Assembly: GCA_024231855.1 (NCBI GenBank)
Contig: JAAEQD010000210.1
Span: 1 to 51,849, forward strand
Reading direction: 5' to 3'
DNA: 51,849 bases
Source of the DNA: Candidatus Zixiibacteriota bacterium
GTDB lineage: Bacteria > Zixibacteria > MSB-5A5 > UBA10806 > 4484-95
The position numbers and the translations under genes are program-made. Shown one piece after another: positions 44,875 through 51,849 of the stretch; position 1 is the first letter of the stretch, and every line of letters starts with the position of its first letter. The notes beneath the pieces were generated by a model. That model was not told where the DNA came from. It worked only from the letters and a program-made list of their open reading frames with translations, and made no database searches.

Positions 44875-45051
44875 TGGTATACCTCCTGAATTCGATTTTT
44901 TATGCTCCACTCTTATTTACTATATTTTGACGGGAAATTAAAAGGTTTTATTAACTTAGCATTTTTGGGAAATAATTTAACTATATTGGGTATTCATACA
45001 CATTAGATATATGCATTGTTACTTGAATTTATTTTTAATACTCACAGGAAT

Positions 45052-45798
45052 TCAAATTATTGAAATATTAAAAGAGCTATTCTTCTCTAAAATTTCTGAT
45101 GGTACTTTTTTAATCAAAGTTATACCATACATTTCAGATAAATAGGATTTAACATATTGGTGCCAGTACTCGCTTGTTAAGCAAAATATCCTCGAACCTC
45201 CTAATTCATGTTGGTAATCAGGCCAAGGATATGATGGAAGAGCCATTCTTAATCCCCAATTTTGCCAGCCATAATAACTTTCAAAGGTTGACCAAAACTC
45301 TTTTTGATGTAAACACTCGAAACAATAATAGCATTTCACATAATATAAAACAGCACCTGCACGATACCCTTGCTCAAATGCAATAGTGTGTAAACTAATG
45401 TTAATGTTCTCATTTAATAACCTGCCATTTGCGTATGCAATTAAATCCCCATTACATATTCCAACAAAATTATATGGATCCTTAACCCGCTTTCTATACC
45501 AAGATAGTAATTCTGCATAGACTCTCGCACCGACAATATCATAAAAATCTTTAACTTCATCAAAATCATTCGCGTTTAGATACCTATTTCTAATTAATTT
45601 CAATAATTTAGAGCATTCATCCAATTTTAAATCTCTTATTAGCATTTTTTTTAAGTTACCATTTTTACTATTTAATTCTACATAAAGCGGTTCAAATTCC
45701 TGTTTTATAAAAGAAAACGGTCTAATAAGCGATTCAATTTCCGAAACGTCAATATTTAGATATTTTTTTGAAACACTTGCTGAAGGCTGTAATTTCAT
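45052..45798 (-). CDS. GNAT-like protein in AT-rich pair
   Basis: 248 residues; ATG behind AAGGGGAA. The central part FVGICNGDLIAYANGRLL followed by ISLHTIAFEQGYRAGAVLYY resembles a GNAT acyl-CoA-binding core, with GYRAGA in the place of the Q/RxxGxG loop. The C-terminal part is rich in Cys, Trp and Tyr (YYVKCYYCFECLHQKEFW). The assignment is by pattern only and weak. The gene is much AT-richer than its surroundings and lies 47 bases behind the alpha/alpha-toroid gene, so the two probably arrived and work together. Confidence 0.5.
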   Translation of the reverse strand: MKLQPSASVSKKYLNIDVSEIESLIRPFSFIKQEFEPLYVELNSKNGNLKKMLIRDLKLDECSKLLKLIRNRYLNANDFDEVKDFYDIVGARVYAELLSWYRKRVKDPYNFVGICNGDLIAYANGRLLNENINISLHTIAFEQGYRAGAVLYYVKCYYCFECLHQKEFWSTFESYYGWQNWGLRMALPSYPWPDYQHELGGSRIFCLTSEYWHQYVKSYLSEMYGITLIKKVPSEILEKNSSFNISII

Positions 45799-45845
45799 TT
45801 CAATTCCCCTTATAACTACTATAAATATTGCTTTTAGTAATAGAA

Positions 45846-47006
45846 TTATGAAGCAAATTCCTTAAAAAACCTTCCTAACAGAGTACCTGTTAAGCCTAAA
45901 ATTCTATGAAGATTCAAATCATCGTTACTTGACATACTCTTAGAATAAATTGAATCTTCCATGATTATTTTCAGAGTCATTAATATTCTCGTTAATGCAA
46001 AAGTCGTCAAAGATGTAATTTTCTCATGACTTATTAAAATTTCGCGAAATAATTCAATAACTCTTTTATCAACGCTTTTGCAAAAGTACTCACTAAAATT
46101 TATCAAAATAGTGCAAATCCTTATCTTAATATCCCAAGAAATAGCATTATCGCCTAATAATTGAATATTTGATTTACTTATTGCTTTAAGTAGACTATTA
46201 CAAATTTTAAAGCCATACTCCCTATCCTTCAGGAATAGTATTTCAGAAATAATAGTAAAATACCATGTAGTCATCTGATGGCTGCCAGCATATGAATCAG
46301 AATTATCACGCCATATGTAAGAATCTTTATCAAGAGAATCTATAAAGAAGTCGAATGTCCTGTCTAATTTCTCTTTAAGTTTTAATTTTTGCTTGTTTTC
46401 TATAGACCTCTTTAAAAAATAGTCTAAGAGAATCACTGCATAACAGCTACAAACAATATCAGTCGCAGCGTTATTATTAGTATCTTTTTCCCATATTGGC
46501 CAACCACCATTTTTAGCTTGAACTCCATCTGTCAATATTAGCTCTTTTATTCGCCTGAGTTTATTAGTGTCCTTATCATCTAAAGCCAAAATAAGTGACA
46601 ATGCAAAAGTATGTCTGTAATTAAGCTCCAAATGAGGAATAGAATCATGAGTTCCTGTCATATACCCATCTTCAATTCTGTTGATATAATAATAACTATC
46701 AGATGCCAATTTATTACTTACCAAACTCAATATTCTATCTTGTTCAAATTCAGTTGAATTCCCCTCATAAAGCTTATAATACTCGAAAGCACAATAAGTA
46801 TAAAACGCATTTATTCTTTGAGTTGGTGCTGTACTATCCTTTTGTGACGGCGATCTAAATGAACTTGGTACATTGAAACCATATTCACCAATTCGATCTT
46901 TTTGAAATTCGTCATTTTTCAACATTCGTCTAAAGTATTTAAAAGCCTTTTCTGTGGATGCTTTATCCAATGCTTTTGAAATTTTATGCCTAGTTTTGGC
47001 TTCCAT
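45846..47006 (-). CDS. Prenyltransferase/terpene-cyclase-fold (alpha/alpha toroid-like) protein of unknown function
   Basis: 386 residues; ATG behind GGGAG. All-helical, with spaced repeat units typical of toroids: LNYRHTFALSLILALDD, AKNGGWPIWEKDTNNNAATD followed by IVCSCYAVILLDYFL, and HQMTTWYFTIISEILFL. The GGW plus helical hairpin is the mark of the squalene-cyclase/prenyltransferase/LanC-like superfamily. The DxDD or QW motifs of true terpene cyclases were not found. There is no signal peptide, so it is cytoplasmic. It is AT-rich like the next gene. No function is claimed; peptide- or lipid-modifying activity would be the first guess. Confidence 0.55.
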   Translation of the reverse strand: MEAKTRHKISKALDKASTEKAFKYFRRMLKNDEFQKDRIGEYGFNVPSSFRSPSQKDSTAPTQRINAFYTYCAFEYYKLYEGNSTEFEQDRILSLVSNKLASDSYYYINRIEDGYMTGTHDSIPHLELNYRHTFALSLILALDDKDTNKLRRIKELILTDGVQAKNGGWPIWEKDTNNNAATDIVCSCYAVILLDYFLKRSIENKQKLKLKEKLDRTFDFFIDSLDKDSYIWRDNSDSYAGSHQMTTWYFTIISEILFLKDREYGFKICNSLLKAISKSNIQLLGDNAISWDIKIRICTILINFSEYFCKSVDKRVIELFREILISHEKITSLTTFALTRILMTLKIIMEDSIYSKSMSSNDDLNLHRILGLTGTLLGRFFKEFAS

Positions 47007-47297
47007 TTTTTTCTCCCAATATTTATATATTGCTTTTTAAGTATTTGTTTTGCTTATCTTTTAAAAACTATTCTTCCTCACAATTAATCTTGCTATTCCT
47101 ATGCCTGGTTTATAAGGATCTTTCATCTCATTGTCGGTTAAACATAGTCAATTGTTCTAATTAGTCCAAATCGACAATTATTTAGGATTCAATCAAAATT
47201 CGCATGTTGAATCTGATTAAAACTATAGTTTCAGCGTGATCTTGTCAAGCAAAGATTTAATATGTGCAGTATAAATATGTGTATTATTTTTGTGGGC

Positions 47298-47317
47298 GGC
47301 AGACGTCCCCGTCTGCC
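47298..47317. repeat. REP-like hairpin
   Basis: Perfect 8-base stem GGCAGACG / CGTCTGCC with a 4-base loop. It lies in the 488-base spacer between the divergent toroid and ECF sigma genes. The rest of the spacer is AT-rich near the toroid gene (a TTGACA-like box on the minus strand near 47240) and has a TATAAT at 47392-47397 with no good -35. Confidence 0.65.
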
Positions 47318-47494
47318 CCTAACTAACTTTCAAGCCTGCTCGCCAAGCGCCCCTTGCCAACCCATTTTCCCCTCGACATACCCTATTGATATATAATATC
47401 TTATACAGTGTCGTTGAGTGGACTCACCCGACGGTAAAAAGGCGGGTTAAACCATCCGGGGCGGTTTTGTGTCAAAGTACATGAAAAGGATAAG

Positions 47495-48040
47495 ATGAAC
47501 AAGCCGGACGAATTCAAAATCGATGATGACAAAGTCTTCGGACAGCTTGTCAACACTTACAAGGAAAGGATTTACGCGGTGGTATTGCGGATAGTCAAAA
47601 ACAAGGATGAGGCCAAAGACCTGGCCCAGGAGGCGTTCGTCAAGGCCTACCAGAACCGCAAATCCTTCCGCCGTGAATCCGGATTCTACACCTGGGTCTA
47701 CCGGATCGCGGTCAACCTGTCGCTCAATTATATCAAACGCAACCGCGACCGCCAGGCCGAATCGCTCGACTTCGTGACACCGTCATCGCTTTCGAAATCA
47801 CAGCCGGATCAGATAGAACGGGCTGAACTCGGCCAGAATATATCTGCCGCCATCGATAAACTACCGGCCCGTCAGAAAACCGTGTTCGTCCTTCGCCATT
47901 ACGAGGAAAAACCGCACGCGGAGATCGCCGAGATATTATCGATCACCGAGGGCGCGGTTAAAGCGAATTATCATCAAGCGGTTCAAAAATTGAAAACTTA
48001 TTTAGGTTTATACCTCGCCGAAGGGAGGCAGGTGCAATGA
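47495..48040 (+). CDS. ECF-type RNA polymerase sigma factor
   Basis: 181 residues. The region 2 pattern YKERIYAVVLRIVKNKDEAK, DLAQEAFVKAYQN and YTWVYRIAVNLSLNYIKRN is followed by region 4 IDKLPARQKTVFVLRHYEEK with AEILSITEGAVKANYHQAVQ. It directs transcription of an envelope- or stress-related regulon. The stop overlaps the start of the zinc-finger anti-sigma gene by 4 bases, the usual coupling for such pairs. The two periplasmic Spy/CpxP-like genes that follow suggest the signal is extracytoplasmic. Confidence 0.95.
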   Translation: MNKPDEFKIDDDKVFGQLVNTYKERIYAVVLRIVKNKDEAKDLAQEAFVKAYQNRKSFRRESGFYTWVYRIAVNLSLNYIKRNRDRQAESLDFVTPSSLSKSQPDQIERAELGQNISAAIDKLPARQKTVFVLRHYEEKPHAEIAEILSITEGAVKANYHQAVQKLKTYLGLYLAEGRQVQ

Positions 48041-48663
48041 GATGTTCGGAAATTCATGACCGGTTGGACGATCATATAAGGGATTTGCTCTCTCCTGACG
48101 TGGCTGATAAAGTAACCGCCCACCTGGCCGATTGTCCGGCTTGTGCCGAAGAGTACGAGTCACATAAGCGCCTGTTAACCCTTCTCGAGGCCGAGCCTGA
48201 TTTAAGTAACGATAAAGCCGAACTGGCCGATTTCCTGCCCGGCGTCTGGGACAAAATCGAAAACGGCCGAACGAAATCATACAAGGGCTGGCTCTATAAG
48301 CTGGCGCCATCGTTGGCGGCGGCTGCCCTTCTGGCTTTCATTATTTTCAAACCGGCAATCGAAACGACGCCCGTACAGATAGTTGATGCAGGTAAACAGG
48401 AAATCTACGTTGATTCAAGTTATTATGACCAGTCGGATTATTTATATACCGATGATGAGATTTATTCCGAATCTAATTACCAGACTTTAATCGGCCTCCT
48501 ATTTTCGGATTATGGCGCCGAAACGATAGAATCATACGAAAGCGAACTGGACTACGAATCGACCATGTTTTCCGATTATGGTTATTCGCTTGACGATTTA
48601 AGCGATGAAACCTTAGAATTAATGGATGAGAGACTTAACGAACTTTACAATCATACGGGGTAA
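48037..48663 (+). CDS. Zinc-finger anti-sigma factor
   Basis: 208 residues. The N-terminal HC2/ZAS domain is MRCSEIHDRLDDHI, then VTAHLADCPACAEEYESHKR, giving the HxxxCxxC zinc site. One transmembrane helix near residues 88-108 (LAPSLAAAALLAFIIFKPAI) places the last 100 residues in the periplasm; they are very acidic and tyrosine-rich (SDYGYSLDDLSDETLELMDE). The domain should hold the ECF sigma factor at the membrane until a periplasmic signal releases it. Three bases separate it from the next gene. Confidence 0.88.
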   Translation: MRCSEIHDRLDDHIRDLLSPDVADKVTAHLADCPACAEEYESHKRLLTLLEAEPDLSNDKAELADFLPGVWDKIENGRTKSYKGWLYKLAPSLAAAALLAFIIFKPAIETTPVQIVDAGKQEIYVDSSYYDQSDYLYTDDEIYSESNYQTLIGLLFSDYGAETIESYESELDYESTMFSDYGYSLDDLSDETLELMDERLNELYNHTG

Positions 48664-48666
48664 GTC

Positions 48667-49215
48667 ATGAAAACAATTAAAATAATAGCATTCGTTCTAA
48701 CTCTGGGGTTTGTGGCTCCTCTCAGCGCCCAGCCATTCAACGACTTCCCTCCACCCGGCGGTGGCCCTCATGGCGGTCCTCGCGGCGACGGGCAAATGCG
48801 GGAGAAGATGAAAGAACGAATCGAGACTATCAAAATCTGGCGGTTGACAGAGAGTTTAGATCTCAGCTCCGAGCAGTCGGAAAAATTCTTCCCGCTCTAT
48901 AAAAAATTCCATGATGATCGGGAGCCTATCGATAAAGAGCGACGGGAAGTTTTCGGACAACTCGATAAGTTGACGAAGGAAGAGAATCCTGACGAGAACA
49001 AAATCAACGGATTACTGGACCAACTTGATAATTTCGACCAGCGGATGCAGGATCGCAAGATCAAATTCAGGCAGGACCTCAAAGGCATCTTGACCACCCA
49101 ACAGATCGGCCGCCTGTATGTCTTCGAGGTTGAATTCATGCGGCACATCCAGGAAATCATGAGGGATGTCAGAAGAGAGTCGCGCGAAAAAGGATTTAAA
49201 GGAAATCGGAAGTAA
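48667..49215 (+). CDS. Spy/CpxP-like periplasmic protein (first copy)
   Basis: 182 residues. The signal peptide ends near AAPLSAQ-like residues 19-22. A Pro/Gly/His linker (FPPPGGGPHGGPRG) is followed by a helical region: IETIKIWRLTESLDLSSEQS, LLDQLDNFDQRMQDRKIKF, LKGILTTQQIGRLYVFEVEF. The LDLSSEQ and LTTQQ motifs match the LTxxQ family of CpxP, Spy and zinc-resistance-associated proteins, which act as periplasmic chaperones and feed envelope stress signals. It is the third gene of the sigma operon and may sense or buffer the stress. Confidence 0.8.
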   Translation: MKTIKIIAFVLTLGFVAPLSAQPFNDFPPPGGGPHGGPRGDGQMREKMKERIETIKIWRLTESLDLSSEQSEKFFPLYKKFHDDREPIDKERREVFGQLDKLTKEENPDENKINGLLDQLDNFDQRMQDRKIKFRQDLKGILTTQQIGRLYVFEVEFMRHIQEIMRDVRRESREKGFKGNRK

Positions 49216-49240
49216 TTTTTTAAACGAAAGGGAGTAAACA

Positions 49241-49795
49241 ATGAAAACTTTAATCACAACTTTGGCGATAATAGTCCTGCTGGCGCCTGCCTACGCTTTA
49301 GCCCAGCATGGCCATTTCATGGGCATGGCCGACGAGTTGGAGCTGACCGATCAGCAACTCGAACAGATGCAGATGGAGAAACTGGCCCACCAGAAAGAGA
49401 TGATCCAGGTAAAAGCCGATCTTGAAAAAGCCAAGCTGGAGCTTAAAGAGATCATGATCGCCAAACAAATCGATAAGAACGCCGCCCTGAAAAAGCGGGA
49501 AACGATCTCGGCTATCAAGGCTAAAATCGCCAAAAAACGCCTGGCCGCCAAAATCGATCATTTGAAGTCTTTAACCGATGAACAGCGGGCTAAAATGCGC
49601 AAAAAGATGATGCGTCGCGGCCACCGGGGAGCTGGCCGAGGACACGACCGTATGGGCAAGGATTGCGATATGTCCTTTTGCCTGGGTAAAGGAAAAGGCA
49701 AAGGCATAGGGCGTAAACACTTCGGCGGATTCGGCGATGAAAAAAACGTTGAGGTAATCATCGAACGCGAAATTATCGAGGATGATGAAGATTAA
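49241..49795 (+). CDS. Spy/CpxP-like periplasmic protein with basic, metal-type tail (second copy)
   Basis: 184 residues; ATG behind AAGGGAG. Signal peptide 1-21 (LLAPAYALAQ). LELTDQQLEQMQMEKLAHQK and HLKSLTDEQRAKMRKKMMRR carry two LTxxQ-type motifs around a long charged helix. The tail holds His, Met, Gly and two Cys residues (GRGHDRMGKDCDMSFC, GKGKGKGIGRKHFGGFG) and ends in an acidic patch. Such tails often bind metals. It closes the sigma/anti-sigma operon and is followed by a terminator. Confidence 0.78.
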   Translation: MKTLITTLAIIVLLAPAYALAQHGHFMGMADELELTDQQLEQMQMEKLAHQKEMIQVKADLEKAKLELKEIMIAKQIDKNAALKKRETISAIKAKIAKKRLAAKIDHLKSLTDEQRAKMRKKMMRRGHRGAGRGHDRMGKDCDMSFCLGKGKGKGIGRKHFGGFGDEKNVEVIIEREIIEDDED

Positions 49796-49832
49796 ATCAT
49801 CCTGAAAATCACCCTGTAACTTCTCTCCTCAT

Positions 49833-49862
49833 AAGGGGCGTATGCGCTGCGCCCCTTTTTTT
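49833..49862 (+). terminator. Intrinsic terminator of the sigma/Spy operon
   Basis: AAGGGGCG and its complement with a 9-base loop, followed by seven T residues, about 38 bases past the last stop. Confidence 0.9.
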
Positions 49863-49908
49863 ATTTGTTATATTATTAAGTAATAAAAAGTTATTCAAAC
49901 AAAGTAGA

Positions 49909-49975
49909 CAGATTGCTTCGCAATGACTTTAAAAGACTGTCATTGCGAGGACCCATTTGGGGACGCGGCAATCTG
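49909..49975. repeat. Long imperfect inverted repeat of REP type
   Basis: CAGATTGC (49909-49916) pairs with GCAATCTG (49968-49975), and CAATGAC (49921-49927) with GTCATTG (49939-49945), leaving an internal loop. The words ATTGCTTCGCAATGAC and GTCATTGCGAGGA are typical of dispersed bacterial repeats. It lies in the 378-base spacer 49796-50173 between the terminator and the NfeD promoter; nothing else is seen there. Confidence 0.7.
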
Positions 49976-50114
49976 TTGGATTTGAGGAGTAGGTCAAATC
50001 CCCCGCAGACTTGACGATTTTTCCGCCAAAACTAATTTGGCCTATGATATCGGATTATAACAAATATAATCTACCCTCCCGGAAACTTTACCGATCCATA
50101 TTGCGTAATTTCTA

Positions 50115-50143
50115 TTGACACCTGATGGGCGGTCAACTACAAT
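50115..50143 (+). promoter_or_regulatory. Sigma-70 promoter of the nfeD-slipin operon
   Basis: TTGACA (50115-50120), a 17-base spacer and TACAAT (50138-50143), 30 bases before the ATG, with AAAGGA as ribosome site. It is the best match to the housekeeping consensus in the window. Confidence 0.85.
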
Positions 50144-50173
50144 AATACAGGGGTTATAGGTGAAAGGAATATC

Positions 50174-51523
50174 ATGAATCAATTATTAAAAACGCTGATA
50201 ATACTGCTCCTATTTGGCTTTTTCGCTCAATTGCCGCCGATTATCGCGGATACGAACACCGTGACTATCGATTCCAGCGAAGCAGTCGAAGAGGAAACGC
50301 CAACTCGGGATATCGGAAAAGTTGAGCTTTTAGTGATAGACAGCCCGATTGGGCCGGTCTCATTAAGGGTTATCGAAAACGCTATCGAGCAGGCGACCGA
50401 GAACAGAGCCGATGCTTTAATAATCCAGCTGAATACGCCCGGCGGCTTAACCGAATCCACCTGGGATATCAACACTATGATACTGTCCTCCGATATACCG
50501 GTTGTGATGTATATCGCGCCGCCCGGATCACGGGCGGGATCGGCAGGTGTTTATATCACCTATGCCTGTCATATCGCCGCGATGGCGCCTCAGACCAATA
50601 TCGGTTCGGCGCATCCGGTCGGTGGCGGTGGTGAGGTCGATTCGATTATGAACGAGAAAATCACCAATGACGCCGTTGCCAAAATTAAGACATTAGCTAC
50701 CAAGCGTGGCCGAAATATCGAATGGGCCGAAAAAGCGGTCAGGGAATCGGATTCGATCACCGAGTACGAAGCTCTGGAAATGGGCGTGATCGAATATATC
50801 GCCGATGACCTCGATGACCTGCTGGCGAAAATCGATGGTGACACAGTTGAAGTAATCTCCGGTGTGGTTGTCCTCAATACCGAAAACGCCGATGTCGAGG
50901 AGATTGATATCGGATTTGCCAATAAAATCCTCGAGGTGATTTCAAATCCCAATATCGCTTATATCCTCCTGTCTATCGGGATGATGGGTTTATACTTCGA
51001 ATTCTCCAATCCCGGCGCTATAGTTCCCGGAGTAGTCGGCGGAATTTGTCTGATTTTAGCCTTCTTCGCCATGCAGATGCTGCCGATAAACTACGCGGGA
51101 CTGGCTTTGATGGGTCTGGCAATCATCCTGTTTATACTTGAATTAAAGGTAACCAGCCACGGTGGCCTGGCCATCGGCGGCACGATCAGCTTATTATTAG
51201 GATCGCTTATGCTGATTGATTCAGAGGTACCCTATATGAAAATATCACTTTCCGTAATTATTCCGGTTGTCGCGGCAACCGCCGGTTTTTTCACTTTCGC
51301 TATTTATTTCGCGCTGAAAGCTCAGAAACGCAAAGTGACTACCGGCAACAAGGGCCTGGTCGGCGAGATCGCCACGGTCAAGGAAATGAACGATGGCCAG
51401 GGAACCGTATTCGTTCATGGCGAATACTGGCAGGCGCTCGGCACCGATGATTTCCCTGCCGGTACCAAAGTCAAAGTTATCGGAGTCGAAGGCATGTTTT
51501 TGAAAGTAGATAAATTATCATAA
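50174..51523 (+). CDS. NfeD family membrane-bound serine protease
   Basis: 449 residues. Signal helix 1-25. Residues about 45-260 are a ClpP/crotonase-like protease: nucleophile S123 in GSRAGSAGVYITYACHIAAM and a probable catalytic lysine at K162 in NEKITNDAVAKIKTLA. Four or five transmembrane helices follow (VVGGICLILAFFAMQM, LALMGLAIILFILEL). The C-terminal NfeD OB-fold domain is ATVKEMNDGQGTVFVHGEYW through KVKVIGVEGMFLKV. This long form cleaves the C-terminus of its slipin partner in archaeal homologues; a slipin gene follows 14 bases later, the conserved pair. Its own promoter lies just upstream. Confidence 0.93.
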   Translation: MNQLLKTLIILLLFGFFAQLPPIIADTNTVTIDSSEAVEEETPTRDIGKVELLVIDSPIGPVSLRVIENAIEQATENRADALIIQLNTPGGLTESTWDINTMILSSDIPVVMYIAPPGSRAGSAGVYITYACHIAAMAPQTNIGSAHPVGGGGEVDSIMNEKITNDAVAKIKTLATKRGRNIEWAEKAVRESDSITEYEALEMGVIEYIADDLDDLLAKIDGDTVEVISGVVVLNTENADVEEIDIGFANKILEVISNPNIAYILLSIGMMGLYFEFSNPGAIVPGVVGGICLILAFFAMQMLPINYAGLALMGLAIILFILELKVTSHGGLAIGGTISLLLGSLMLIDSEVPYMKISLSVIIPVVAATAGFFTFAIYFALKAQKRKVTTGNKGLVGEIATVKEMNDGQGTVFVHGEYWQALGTDDFPAGTKVKVIGVEGMFLKVDKLS

Positions 51524-51537
51524 CAAGGAGGATATAA

Positions 51538-51849
51538 ATGGCTGAAGGTCTTTATGGCATTTTTATCATCGTCTTTATTTTCATCTTTATCATCAGTCAG
51601 GCAGTCAAGGTGCTGCGTGAGTACGAACGCGGCGTGATATTTCGGTTAGGACGGCTTATCGGCGCCAAGGGCCCGGGACTGATTCTGCTTATACCGATCG
51701 TCGATAAAATGGTGAAAGTCTCGATGAGAACAGTGCCGATGGATGTCCCGCCGCAGGACATTATCACCAAGGATAACGTCACTGTTAAAGTCAACGCGGT
51801 AGCTTATTTCAGGGTTATGGATGCTAACAAGGCTATCGTTGATGTTGAA
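51538..51849 (+). CDS. Slipin (SPFH/stomatin-like) membrane protein, 3' partial
   Basis: 104 residues visible before the window edge; ATG behind AAGGAGG. An N-terminal hydrophobic hairpin ([18 protein letters not shown]) is followed by the stomatin start [40 protein letters not shown] and [20 protein letters not shown]. Slipins form membrane-bound oligomers and are partners of the NfeD protease encoded just before. Confidence 0.93.
   Translation, partial: MAEGLYGIFIIVFIFIFIISQAVKVLREYERGVIFRLGRLIGAKGPGLILLIPIVDKMVKVSMRTVPMDVPPQDIITKDNVTVKVNAVAYFRVMDANKAIVDVE

Noticed and set aside
44875..44910. Upstream start adding 12 residues to the esterase-PDZ protein
   Set aside because: No ribosome site there, whereas AGGAGG stands just before the ATG at 44874, which also gives a clean signal peptide.
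1..51849. tRNA, rRNA, riboswitch or insertion-sequence genes
   Set aside because: No conserved tRNA arms, rRNA segments, known riboswitch cores or transposase frames were recognised by eye.

Overview
The window looks like a chromosomal segment of a Gram-negative-type bacterium of the FCB (Fibrobacterota-Chlorobiota-Bacteroidota) kind, most like candidate phylum Zixibacteria. This is inference from content: several large secreted proteins end in NYPNPFN-type C-terminal sorting domains (type IX secretion style), there is a PorV-like outer-membrane protein and a TonB-dependent receptor, and three secreted proteins carry dockerin-like tails with the GSDVTYLVNYF pattern. No rRNA or tRNA gene was seen. 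Most genes are of moderate GC. Three places are visibly AT-richer: 2.4-5.2 kb, 34.9-35.9 kb and 45.0-47.0 kb.

Layout. 1-6.2 kb (+): three dockerin-tagged secreted proteins, one of them an M4 (thermolysin-type) metallopeptidase, with a separate FTP/PepSY-type propeptide gene directly behind it. 6.2-10.4 kb (-): an Rrf2 regulator, a DUF1648 membrane protein and the TldD/TldE peptidase pair. 10.7-12.4 kb (+): a secreted FG-GAP-like protein. 12.5-27.8 kb (-): a PfkB sugar kinase; a four-gene outer-membrane locus (TonB receptor with a calcium-loop insert, sorted secreted protein, PorV-like protein, lipoprotein); two more sorted secreted proteins; and a LipM-like octanoyltransferase between them. 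27.9-33.1 kb (-): one giant regulator joining a Ser/Thr kinase, an AAA ATPase, TPRs, a GAF domain, a sigma-54 activator domain and an HTH.

33.1-36 kb (-): etfB, a small membrane protein, a degenerate second copy of the etfB 3' end, and an AT-rich RelA/SpoT-domain gene. 36.1-43.0 kb (-): a conserved housekeeping operon, yceD-rpmF-plsX-(fabH remnant)-fabD-fabG-acpP-fabF-rnc-DUF2953-gerW. fabH is reduced to its N-terminal codons. 43.3-44.9 kb (-): a secreted esterase-PDZ fusion. 45.0-47.0 kb (-): an AT-rich pair encoding a GNAT-like protein and an alpha/alpha-toroid-like protein. 47.5-49.8 kb (+): an ECF sigma factor, its zinc-finger anti-sigma factor and two Spy/CpxP-like periplasmic proteins. 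50.1-51.8 kb (+): an NfeD membrane protease and a slipin, cut by the window edge, behind a near-consensus sigma-70 promoter.

Housekeeping promoters with TTGACA and 16-18 base spacers, intrinsic terminators, and REP-like hairpins in the intergenic spacers are recognisable throughout. The best candidates for unusual biology are the trans-encoded M4 propeptide, the calcium-loop receptor locus, the kinase/sigma-54 mega-regulator, the fabH remnant, the direct repeats of the etfB 3' end around a small gene, and the AT-rich GNAT/toroid pair.
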